Origin: Phoronis australis
Lineage: Eukaryota > Phoronida > Phoronidae
Assembly (NCBI GenBank): GCA_002633005.1
Contig: NMRA01000059.1
Location: forward strand, 4,853-68,852
Length of the DNA: 64,000 nt
Direction of reading: 5' to 3'
Shown here in pieces: positions 32,651-44,000 of the stretch. Positions within the stretch are counted from its first letter, which is position 1. Every line of letters begins with the position of its first letter. Both the position numbers and the translations under genes were made by a program. Under the pieces are notes generated by a model. That model worked only from the letters and a program-made list of their open reading frames with translations. It searched no databases and was not told where the DNA came from.

Positions 32651-33088
32651 GGCAGTACATTGTCTCATTACTGATGGCAATGAGTTCCACAGCAAAGTAC
32701 CTTTATGGGAGATTGAGTTACACCCGTAAGTCATGGTATTAAAGCGTTTCACATAGAGCCAGTTAAACGTCTGAGACCGTATCCATATACTTAGGAGGCA
32801 TGTAAAACACTTTTAGTAAAAGTGTATTACAAAAACTTAAAATTAAAAAGTACGTGGGTGAAACTTGACTTATTTCTATAGCAAAATGTTAATCAGTGCC
32901 ATAACAATTCTGTATGTAGAGATACCGGCACATCAGTGGGTCTACATACACAAGTATACGGTATGCAACAGTCATAACAACTGTGTTGAGTCAGTATCTT
33001 CTCACATCGTGTGCACACCCTCTAGTGGTAATAAACAGAGTTAATACCAACAGGAAGCAGTGTGGCTGACATGTCACCTTAGTGCAAA

Positions 33089-33218
33089 ACAAGTTTGACG
33101 TAGGTGATGTCATAGGTCTAACAAGTTTGACGTAGGTGATGTCATAGGTCCAACAAGTTTGACGTAGGTAATGTCATAGGACCAACAAGTTTGACGTAGG
33201 TGATGTCACAGGTCCAAC
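33089..33218. repeat. 33-bp minisatellite, four copies (copy B)
   Basis: Duplicate of the array at 31187-31315, with a few substitutions. Confidence 0.95.
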
Positions 33219-33717
33219 ATTCTGCATGCTTCACAGGGTTCATAAAGTGTTGTGAATCCATACGAGATGTTCATGTCTGATCGCATTTAGCCAAATAACT
33301 ATAATTAAAAAATATACAATTAAATAATTCTGTTTGTAAAAATATATATTTTCTAACTGTACAGAAAGATTCTGAAATCTGAGTTGACTTTATACCACCC
33401 TGGCATTGGGTCATGTGATCCTGTATAATAAAAGTACATTAGTAACAAAACAATGGTAGGTCAAGATGATCAAATGTCTTGTGTTATTTCAATATGAAAT
33501 GTCAAGAATTATATTAGTTTTTTTTTAATTATTTAATTATTATTTTTTGTTTTTGGTATGTGACCTTATTTTTTCATAAAAATGATAAAAGTCTTATTTT
33601 GTTAGTCCTTCGTGCAATAGTGGAAAAATTTGAAAGAAAGTTTTTTGGGGGAGTAGTGCATAAAGTGTGAAATGTACATTTGAGTCGATTCAGTCACATG
33701 AGACATGATGTTCTAAA

Positions 33718-34474
33718 GTTAACCAAATTTGGACATCTCGGTTACAATGTACACATGACCTGCAAAACTATTGGACTTGGCAGCTTAACTTTTCAGTAAC
33801 ATCGTAGGAAAAAATTTGTACTGGCATTTATTTTGTCAGTGGTTGATAAAGACTCACATAGAAATTACTTCTGCACATGTCATATTGTTATTTAATTATA
33901 AAACTGAAACTTTCGTTGAATTAGGCCTACCTCTCTGTGTATGCTGAAAGTCGTATTGAATATAAAACTGAGACCTTTGTTGAAACTGTAAGTTTTGTGT
34001 CAATGTCAGGACTTTTTTGAGCGAATAAGTATTATGTTCATTGTTTTAAGTTAATTCATTTTAAAATATTTTACCCACAATCCTTTGAAATGTTGTACCC
34101 ACAATCCTTTCCTTTTGATCATCAGATTGACATTGAATGCCCTGCTTCTCTCTATTATTTCCTTACATAGTCTCCAAAACAGCAACCATACTCAAGTGCA
34201 GGTGTACTCAACAATATGTTGAACATGATCTGCTACTGACAACTTATGATGTTACTGATCATCACTGTTGACTAGCTATAAGTTCCCACCCTTGTAGGGA
34301 ACAAGCAAGACCAAAGCGATCCCATTTGCTGGGAGCTTCTATGGGTTTTCCCAATTTAATATCTCTGCAGACGGTCTTCAACCCTCCAAAAATCTTATTA
34401 ATTGATTTAGAAATGAATAAAAATCTTTTCGGATTGTTTTCTTGTTCATGTATTTGTTAAATATGTTTATAGAG
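33718..34474. other. non-coding, nothing recognised
   Basis: AT-rich sequence without recognised features. Confidence 0.5.
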
Positions 34475-34757
34475 GGTCCCCAGCACAGTCCATGAGGGCA
34501 CCCTGCACAGTGCATGAGGGTAGCCTGCACAGTGCATGAGGGTCCCCAGCACAGTCTATGAGGGTACCCTGTACAGTCCATGAGTGTACCCTGCACTGTC
34601 CATTAGGGTCCCCTGCATAGCCCATGAGGGTACCCTGCACAGTCCATAGTTGTACCCTGTACAGTCCATGAGTGCACCCTGTACACTCCATGAGGGTACC
34701 TTGCACAGTCCACGAGTGTACTCTTCACAGTCCATTAGGGTAGCCTGTACAGTCCAT
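34475..34757. repeat. 22-23 bp minisatellite, about 12 copies
   Basis: Degenerate units of TGCACAGTCCATGAGGGTAC. Open frames on the minus strand read through it by composition. Confidence 0.95.
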
Positions 34758-37029
34758 GTAAAATTATAAGTTGCAATGATAACAATGTATCTCAATGAAT
34801 AGAATGAACAAAATAAGAAATGTGATAAGACATGGAGTGCAAATGTAGATATTAGTGGATAGCCATACTCAGGTGTGTTGGTCTTCACAGTCAAGCTTCT
34901 TCGTTAGATCTAGAATGGCACTCACTCACCAACACCTGACTTGTATATAGACACATCTCTCAATAAAGTGTATGATTTTCTATTTGTTCTTTCCTATTTT
35001 GTTCAAAACATTCTCCATGCGTGTCCTATCACTAGTGCCGTTGTATTAGTAACTGTCGCCTCTGTTAACTCAACTACTCTTAATAAACTCTTCTGTTGCA
35101 AACTTTGGTAGAGTTCTAAACAAAAAGTTCTTTGAAAGGAATTAATAATAAATCTTTAGGCTCACCACATGTATCTGCTCTATGTGAGCACTATACAGAG
35201 GGTCAAATACTTATGTCCAAGTATCTTAACTTTCCGTACCAGCAAACCATTAACATTTGGTGACAGGGCCTTATTTATATGGCTGTTAGACGTGACCAGG
35301 TAGATTGCCTTTCCGGGCCTCTTGATTTCTGTTCTCATCCCCTCATATCAAACAAGTTGACAGTCAAGACAAGATGTATCTTTTTAAATTGCTAACATAT
35401 CAAACACAGTTTTATGAAATATGAACCCCACATTTAAATGAACACCCTCCTTATATTTGTATAGTACTCTTTCTTTGGAAATAAAATCGTTGCTATTTGT
35501 TTTGTTTAATAATGTTTACTTTTTTCTTTAAGAAGTAGATTGTTTCTATTAGTTTTATTCTTTATTGTTTTAATTGCAAGGTTTAAAATCAAAGCTTTGA
35601 ATATTAACATTTGAAATTGTTTATTAAATTATGGTGTTTTCAACAGTAAGAATGTCACTTAAATGGAGTATATAGAACTTTAGAGTGAACTCAATTATTT
35701 TCTGCAATCCAATGAAATAAGCTGAATATTATCTTGTTTTTACTGTTTCAAATAAAATAAACCCAATCAGTAAGTGATTGTAAAGAGAAAAATGCTAGTG
35801 TAGGCACACAAGGCCCTCAATTCTTCAATTTTGTGGCCAAATATCATCCCCATTACCCTCTGAAAAATATTTACTGGTAAAAATTACACGACATTCCCTT
35901 CATAAGGTCCATATTCCCCTCAAGGGATTAAAAAATTCCCAGCTTATTGCAACAGCACAAAAATCCAGTATTGTCTACTTGAGGCAGACCCAATGAGGGT
36001 TGGCGACGGGCTGAATGCTATTGATGATGGCAAGGGTAAAATTTTCCCATGACCCCAAAATTCACCTCTCAGGTACAGGCAGTTTTCCTGACAGGTGAAC
36101 GAGGGCCTTAGCACACTACACCATGTGATTCCCTTGCCAAATATCCCATGTGCAGTTGATGCTTTAGTGTATAAAATTTTAGAAGGCCTCAATTTCCTTT
36201 GCCTTGGGTTAACTAGAATATAAAAAAGCTTTTCAATAATTGCTTGTTTCCGTGGGCTTGAACAAACAGTAGATTAGTGGTTTCACCTGTGACCTGTTGA
36301 CTCATGTCGTGACTGAAACTGAAATCCCCGGTCACCATGCTACCATTTGTCAATATGTAGGTGGATGTTACATACTTATGAGCTCATATGATTAAAAATA
36401 TTTGACATGTGACCACTAGGTAATTTATAATAGGCCAAGTGCCGTGCCCATTATACTATTCATTTTGTAATTTCTCTTGCGATTGGTGTGTCAGTGAAGA
36501 TCAAGGCATGACTCTTGTGAAACATTTTCGCTCTTCAGACCAACTTAGAGCCAATTCTCTTTCAAGCATACATGTAGGTTGCTTTTGATTTATCATTTGA
36601 TAACATTGGGGTCTTTGTAATGTTTTCCTGATTATGGCACCATCTGTATTCTAAAGTGTTGCTTTGTATTGTTCCCAACACCACTAGCCATGTCTCTTCA
36701 GTTGTCCAATGCCCTGTTCCCACCAAGTTCAATTTAGTACAAAGGGAAGCATTCATGTAAACTGGGAATTTATCTTGAGCTTTCTCATTGGCTTTGGTAG
36801 TTAATGGACATGGTAACTATGGATAGGTGATGTTATCATGGTCTAAGTTATCACAAGGTGGTGTGTCACCATTGTCACATCAATGACCCTTCCAATAACT
36901 TTGATGGACACTGAGCACATATCCATGCTTTGTTGTTAAAACTCAAATTTGCCGATTTAACACAAAATGAACTTGATGTCTCAAGGTTATGTAGGATCCT
37001 AGGAAAATGTCCAATGACGGTCAAGTTCA
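34758..37029. other. long non-coding stretch, nothing recognised
   Basis: AT-rich. Open frames such as 35944-36192 (minus) show no family resemblance or splice logic. Confidence 0.45.
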
Positions 37030-37250
37030 GAGTATTATATCAGAGCATTACATCAGAGCATTATATCAGAGCATTATATCGGAGCATTATATCGGAGCAT
37101 TATATCGGAGCATAATATCGGAGCATTATATCGGAGCATTTAATTATGTCAGAGCATTATATCGGAGCATTATATCGGAGCATTATATCGGAGCATTATA
37201 TCGGAGCATTATATCAGAGCATTATATCAGAGCATTATATCAGAGCAATG
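37030..37250. repeat. 13-bp minisatellite, about 16 copies
   Basis: Repeats of GAGCATTATATCG/A with one interruption near 37141. Confidence 0.96.
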
Positions 37251-37379
37251 GCATATCAGATCTGCGTGAAACTTCCAGGCATTAATTTACACACTGTTCT
37301 CAAAAAATGCTATTAGAAATTGTTTTGAATATGTTCCAGTTTTGGGGAGCTGTCAAAAACAGGACTTATTTTTTATGAA

Positions 37380-37690
37380 AACAAACTTAATAAGTTGCAT
37401 AAAAAATTATAATTTTGAAAATTGTAGCAGAGTTTTTGAGATTTTATCTTGAACATTTATATCCTACACAATTTTGTAATGTTGTTCATCCTGTTGCTTT
37501 CCTATGAATGTTCCTTTCTTTTCGATAAATTTTCCAAAAATAGCAAGCTCACTTGACCTAATGGCAGATTGGCATAAAGTCAAAAATCAAATTCTTCGGA
37601 AATTCTGCAAACATATGTACTTTTGCTGAGTTAAATTCTATAGTTTTGTAAATAGTTGGCTGAATGTGCAGATTTGTTGATAATGTCATA
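37380..37690 (-). repeat. dispersed repeat family, copy (minus)
   Basis: On the minus strand: CATTCAGCCAACTATTTAC, AACTATAGAATTTAACTCAG, GACTTTATGCCAATCTGCC, AGGTCAAGTGAGC. It keeps the block order of the other copies. Confidence 0.6.
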
Positions 37691-37783
37691 CATAACCTGA
37701 TTGTATATATAATTGTTCAAATCCTGTGTGAAATAGGCTGATCATAGGATGTATGACATAACAGTTGGCTGTAAACAGTTGGG

Positions 37784-37855
37784 TCCTCAGTAACTCAGTG
37801 GCAAGAGCACTAGACCAGCAGTCTAGAAACCTGTGGTTCGATTCCCAGTTGGGGT
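37784..37855 (+). repeat. tRNA-like sequence (SINE head or tRNA pseudogene), anticodon position AGC
   Basis: 72 nt fold plausibly as a tRNA: acceptor stem with GU pairs and one end mismatch, D arm AACTCAGTGGCAAGAGC, a perfect anticodon stem CTAGA/TCTAG with loop CCAGCAG, and T arm TGTGGTTCGATTCCCAG with one mismatch. TTTT follows at 37863, a possible Pol III terminator. The universal U33 is C, and the T-stem mismatch argues against a working tRNA. Confidence 0.5.
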
Positions 37856-37866
37856 TCCTGAGTTTT

Positions 37867-39793
37867 CTGTGTTTATTTGATGTATCATACATAACCTTAT
37901 CATCTATCCAAGACCAACTTTAAGCGTTCTCAGTTACCAACGCTCTCCCTAAACACTTAGTCTGGATCTTACGTGAGGAAAACTTAGAGACTCCGTACCA
38001 TTTAGGATGTTCCTGTTTCACAGGGCAGTTTAGAATATTGGTAAAATCTCACCAATTTTGGACAAAGGCAAAATTACTTATTTCTAGCTAGTTTTCAACA
38101 ATTTCAAACATTGTTGCTATTGACTGCAATTTCTCATGCCATTGATTGGAGCTGTGATACAGAACACTGATATTAAACATGTATTTGGTGCTATTCTGTT
38201 TTTTATAAATAATGAGAAAGAAAATCTCTATTGACAGTCTTACTTTGTGTCCTAAATTGAGATTTTGAACACAGATGTCAGTATGACGATCACAACGGTA
38301 TATATCGTGAAAAAAACATGGAGGCGTTTGTGTAAGTGAATCGTCTGGTTGGACACCCATTCCCAAAATGAGTTTTAAGTGGCTAGGCTCTTGACTAAGA
38401 TATGACCACACTTACTATAGGCCTATGACTATACTTACTCATAATCGATCATTGCACAAAGGTGTGTCCTACTCCTCTGAGCTCAGTTTTACTAGTGACT
38501 GTATGCAAGAGAATGAATGAGAACCTGGGTATAATGTGAAAGTGATCTCTGGGGCTGTGCTCATATTATTACTACACTTACTAATACTATATGACCACAT
38601 TTACTATATCTATCCTAACACAGATTTTGGTAAGAAATGAACTCTGTATCCTTTATCAAAACCTATTTTGCCAAAGCATCTGATTTATACTGTGATATAC
38701 CAGAACTACAAATGAAATTCTTAAATTTGGAACAAAACGCTTCGGAAAATCCCTATTCTTCGCTTTATGAGAGGTTTACTGCATTGTTAATTTTACCATT
38801 TGACTACATCTGTACAATTTCAATGGGTTAAAATAGCATTTATTTATTTATTTGTTTGAAAGTTGACAAAACACGATTCTACTTTTGCATATTGTGTTCT
38901 AAATAGATGACTTTATACTCAATGTCCAAAAGTGCAAATAGTTTGTCAATTGTGTGGAGCCCCAGTATACTTGCCCCCATTTTGTTCTATAAACCTTTCA
39001 TTCCTGTTTGTTCAAAATCCAAAGAATCATGCCGAGTAACCTGTAGGTTATCAGAGGGTGTGATATTTTATAAACAATATAATTATACTTTAGATGAGCC
39101 TTCAAAACTGAAACAACTGCTTATGTTTTGTAAATACTATAAGTGGAATCTACTTCAGAAAAGAGATTTCTGAGATCACCATCAAAGTCACAACTTGAAA
39201 TCACTGTGCTACTGAGAGCTAAACTCCACTCTATAAACTGCAGCTTTGTATCACTGAATGGCTGACAGAGAGTGGTGAGAAATGGCAATCCGTAATCAAA
39301 TCACAAAAGCAACACATTTTGTTACTTTATGACTCTCTGGTCCAAGCCAATGTTAAGGATTTCAACAAGTCTCTGGTCCAAGCCAATGTTAATAACTTCA
39401 ACAAGTCTCTGTCATCCAATAATTATCACAAAAATACACTTTTGACTGTAAAGCTGAAATTTTGTCACTGTACTGTTTCAATTGTGTCTTATCTGCTTTA
39501 AGATAGGTGTCACATGGGTTATTATCTTTTGGCCTTTTCTCACAGCCCTATCAATCACTTGACTTTTTAAATGACTTAATCACCATTCCAAGTTTACGTA
39601 CAAGTCAATATCAAAATTATTGCTAGTTTGTTTTAAGATAAACAATTTAATGAATAAAACATGGAATAGATGTTTAGACAATGGTATTAGTTGATGTTTT
39701 TCATGCACAAAAACAAAGAAAAACTGTAGTTATGTTGTCTATAGGTGTTGCACCATTTCTATTACACCATCTTATATGCACATGGAATGATGG
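37867..39793. other. non-coding, nothing firmly recognised
   Basis: A plus-strand open frame at 38637-38831 looks protein-like but has no recognised domain. A 36-bp block with CTGGTCCAAGCCAATGTTAA occurs twice at about 39337 and 39373. No other feature. Confidence 0.4.
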
Positions 39794-40728
39794 TACTCTC
39801 GAGTTCAGAATAGTCGTATATAAACGATTATTTTTTTCAGACTCGTTTTCCGGTCTATACCATGCTTATTCGGGTCTCTACGTTATTTATTTTCTAACTT
39901 TTTTCCACTCTCCACGATTATTTGTTTCAGCAAGTTCTCAATTTTGTTTTATTCATTACAAATTTGTTACTCCAAAACTTAGCTATAGACACCATCGTAC
40001 CTTGGCCGTAAAATGTGGTGTCTTCGCTCTAAACCTCTAGACCACGAGACACTAGGTTCTGATATCGTAATTTAGAAGAGCTATATACGACTGCGCGTTA
40101 CACACGGAAGTCACATGTCATACACATTAAAAGATTTTATTCGCCTAAATATACAACTGTACGTTTCAAAGCGTAAAATAATCGGACTCCCAAGCAACGG
40201 TTTACGCAACGGCTTTCTGTTGGACGGCCAGAATGTTATTTTGGACGGGTTCGACGGGATCGGTCAGAATTAAGAAAGTGTTGGCAAAATTTAAAAAGCA
40301 TGAAATGATTACCACTTCTCTTAATATTAACGGNCAAATTTGTAATCAATGTTATTATTCCAGTCTATATTATTTTTAATTTTCCTCAAATTTCCCGTCT
40401 ATACCATTATTCCTAAGAATTTGCTGTTTTGCATTATTAATCTCTTCTATAACATTATTAGATTTTGCCTAAATTTGTAACCAATATTATTATTCCAGTC
40501 TATACTATGTTTAAATTTCCACAAATTTGCCGTCTATACCATTATTCCATTCTATACTATTATTAATTTTTTTCGACAATTTCTGGTCTATACTATTATT
40601 CTACTTTTCTAGTGGCAAAAATGTTGGGTCTATACTATTATTAGAGTCTCTACTATTATTAAAAATCGTGAAATTTTCCAGTCTATACTATTATTGCTGT
40701 CTCTACTACTATTCGGAACTCCAGAGTA
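39794..40728. mobile_element. non-autonomous DNA element with inverted ends and a subterminal motif array
   Basis: The left end TACTCTCGAGTTCAGAATAG and the right end, read inverted, TACTCTGGAGTTCCGAATAG match over about 25 of 28 positions. The outermost TA on each side may be a Tc1/mariner-type target duplication. The interior right half repeats TCTATACTATTATT-like motifs about ten times. No transposase is encoded. One N lies at 40334. The element ends about 230 bp before the first NF-YA coding exon. Confidence 0.65.
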
Positions 40729-40954
40729 ACTATGATATCAGAACTAATGCTATTTACTGAGTATTTGAACAACGAATGCTTCTTTGCTAGTATTATCACA
40801 CTAGGACTAATGGTTCTACTTCCAATCTCATTAATACATGTGAGAAAATATAAGTCATTCATTGCAATAGAGTTATCCTTGTTTGCCAAATGTAATCTGC
40901 ATGCTAGTGTCTTACAAATCTGCTTTAATTTTCACTTGAAAACTTTCATTTCAG

Positions 40955-41071
40955 CATAAGAAGTTAAAGTGCACTGTAATGGACCAGTATCAAGTAACCT
41001 CTGGACCAGACACCAGTGTTGCCCAGACGATATCACTCATGGGATCTAACAGTGGGCAGAGTGCCCCCCAG
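40955..41071 (+). CDS. NFYA: NF-YA first coding exon
   Basis: The exon begins after TTTCATTTCAG at 40954, has 24 nt of 5' untranslated sequence, and starts at the ATG at 40979 ([16 protein letters not shown]). It ends CCCAG|GTATAC at 41071. It corresponds to the vertebrate MEQY start. Confidence 0.85.
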
Positions 41072-44000
41072 GTATACAGTAACTGTCATGTCAAACTATG
41101 GCTAACACTTCAACAGTAGTGTTTAGAATAGTGTCTTCAAAACATTGAATTTTTCTTTCTACATGCCCACATATTTATCTTGACGTGGTGTTGCAGAATA
41201 ACACTGCATGAGGCTATGTGAGCCCCCAAAGTTGGTTATTAGTGCAAAGGTCACCTATTTACAAATTTTTTTGCAAGATTTTACAAGTTATCAATCAATA
41301 CAACAACAATTTGTTTAGCGTAGATGATGTTTAAATGACCTTGTCATTTAGTTCCTGCTATACACTAGCATAGTTAGGAGCATGTAAATACATCTTTAAG
41401 GGTTAACTTAATTTTAATTTTTATGTTTTGTATATTTCTATGCTAATAATCTGCAAAAATGTGAGGATCAAGTTTTTCTGTTCCAGTTGGCTGAGCAGAG
41501 ACACGGGCCGTGTCAGCCCAAATTTCAGCACTATGACCTTGGCATGCCTTGCCCCCAAGTGCCCTCTACCAAATGTTGTGATCTCCCACTGACCTTGATT
41601 GTCCGTTTAGGGGAGGAAATATTTTGTGACTTGGTCAAGAACCTTGTTAATGTTATCTGTCAATTTGTTAAAAGAGAATGCCACCTGATTTACTTAGTCT
41701 TTTTTTCCATCTTAATCGGTCTATATCCACATCGCCTTTTATACGGCCGACCTCACCTTGCGGAGAGGTATCGCGTTAACCTGTGAGGAAGGTGAGAAAC
41801 AATGCAGCGACGTCAGTGGTTCATCTTCAGAGTGATTGCCGCTATATATTACGGTGCATCGTTTCCATTTGTCCGAACTATGAAGCTGCGAAGAAAGCAG
41901 GTATATCGTTTTTCGACTTCCTCAAGAGCCCGAAATTCTTAGGAAGTGGCTCGCGGTAGTGAAGAATGAAAAGTGCACTGTTATTGGCAAATATGAGGCC
42001 GTGAGACATCCCCGTGTCTGTGGCCGGCATTTTGTCGACAGTGATTTCTCTGACGAATTCTGGCTTACCAAAGAACTTTCCATACGTTCCGTTGCCTGTG
42101 CATGTTCACGGCGCCTCTCTAGTATTTCTTGGTCAGTGTATTCCGGTTCGAACTGATAGCCTGTGAAACGATCCAACCCATGAAGTCTTTGTCGGATGAG
42201 CTCTCGACTAAGTCAGGATTGGCGCCAGGCAAGTTGCCATGTAGACGTTTATTATTCTGCGTTCTGTTTCAAAATGAATTATTCTCGTCCTAATCAATGC
42301 TTATATAAAACTGAAACAATGTCTGTCTCATTAGATATAATTTGTAATGCCTTTGGATTATTCGTGAGTGCAAATGTTTTGAGAAGCCAGCAATGAATAA
42401 ACCAGTCACGTTACAGGCTTTAGATGCAATAAAGGTAATTGACCGGGCACTGAGGCCATGTGAGCGCCTTCTAATTCAGTGTTTGCTGACAGAAAGCTGT
42501 TGTGAAACAATAACTCGGTGGCTAATTCACCTAAATAATTAGTGCACATTATTTCTTTGGCTCACTATTATAGTTTTTCGTGACTGGAGCTTTAGTTTAA
42601 GTTGGTTTATGTTCGTGATGTCCAGTCCCAGGCCGCCGGCCGCTACGAGCCTGATCTGGTTCCGAGCCACTGACGGGGAGTAACAAGCATTTTGTGTGTT
42701 TAGAACTGAAACAATCTCAAGTCTAAAAGTAGAAAACACAGCTATGTTCCCCCGTCTGTATTTCACGGAAGAATGATTCGAATTTATCCATTAACAGATC
42801 CAAACTCCCGCGATTGACCATGGTAAATAGAGCCCACCAAACTCTGTAGGCTATGGTACATTCAAATACCTATAAATCCATAATAGTGAAATAAAACAAC
42901 ACATTTGTTCAAGAACTCAATGTATTTGTAAGGGTTTTACATCAAATTTTGATGATTTATTGGTGTAAAACGATGAATTCATGCAATAATTTGACACCAG
43001 TAAGCGTGTTGTATACGGCTGAGCAGACTGCGTTCGAACCGATTACATTGTTGGTTAACTTCAACAACTCCGTCTGCCATTAGGTGTCAGGCAAAAGACC
43101 TGAAGTTGCTGTTATCGAGTGGAACTACTCGATCTAAATTGATACAAAATAGGTTGTTTTTGGTGGCATTCTCCTTTAACATCAGAACGAATTCTGAGAT
43201 TGTTTTATTTCCAGAGTTACTAAGAAGAATCTTTGATCATATAATGATATAATGTCCAGTGCTGATGTGCAGTCCTGCATTATGCAAAACAGGTTGTTGA
43301 TTCTCACTTCCATGCTCTGTTTTAGATAATTCAGCTTCAGGGAGCACCATCAGGACAACAGTTTGTCATACAGGCCATGCCCCAAGGACAACAAATGCAA
43401 ACATTCCAGATTCAGGGTCAAGGCCAGAATATCCAGGTTCAGGGCCAGTCAGGTACAGCTCAGCAGCAGCCGCAGCAGTTTCAACAGATCCAACTAGTGT
43501 CAGCAGGTCAAGTACAGCAGAGTCAGCAGGCACAGCCACAACAAGTGTGTATTGATATGATTGGCCCTCAACAGGCTTAGGATAAAGATAATTAGTACAG
43601 TTAAAGGTGCAATAAACCAGTACCTTCTGACCACAAACATCTTTTGAGTGTGGCTACTTAAAGTTGTATGAAATCAGTCTCACCTTTATCCTTACACAAA
43701 TTAGAAAGGATTTCTTTGATTGAGAAGACTTGGCTTTGAAGCTGTGTCTCATGGATGGTAGGTTCATCCACGCGAGCATTGAAGTTATTAGCAGAGTTCC
43801 AGGTGTTTCATTGTGACCGATTTCACTTCAGAATATGATGCAAAATATGTGCTTGTGGAAAAAAGTTGTTTATGACACCAGGGCTGTGTTGTGCAGAACC
43901 AGGACGACAGAGAGAAGAGATGCAGTGATTGCATGCTTGACTTATTTTGCATGGTGATATCTTATAAAGAGTTGCCTCATCTTGTGTTTTCACCAGTTTG

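Larger units (their letters stand above)
32194..33717. repeat. 1.5-kb direct duplication, copy B
   Basis: Second copy, starting at CAGTGGCTGATTTACTAGCC directly after the N at 32193 and ending at GATGTTCTAAA. Differences from copy A include extra bases near 33340. Confidence 0.93.

Noticed and set aside
38637-38831. 64-codon open frame with protein-like composition
   Set aside because: No recognised domain, repeat family or splice signals; too short to support.
40527-40760. 77-codon Leu/Tyr-rich open frame
   Set aside because: It is the TCTATACTATTATT motif array read as codons.
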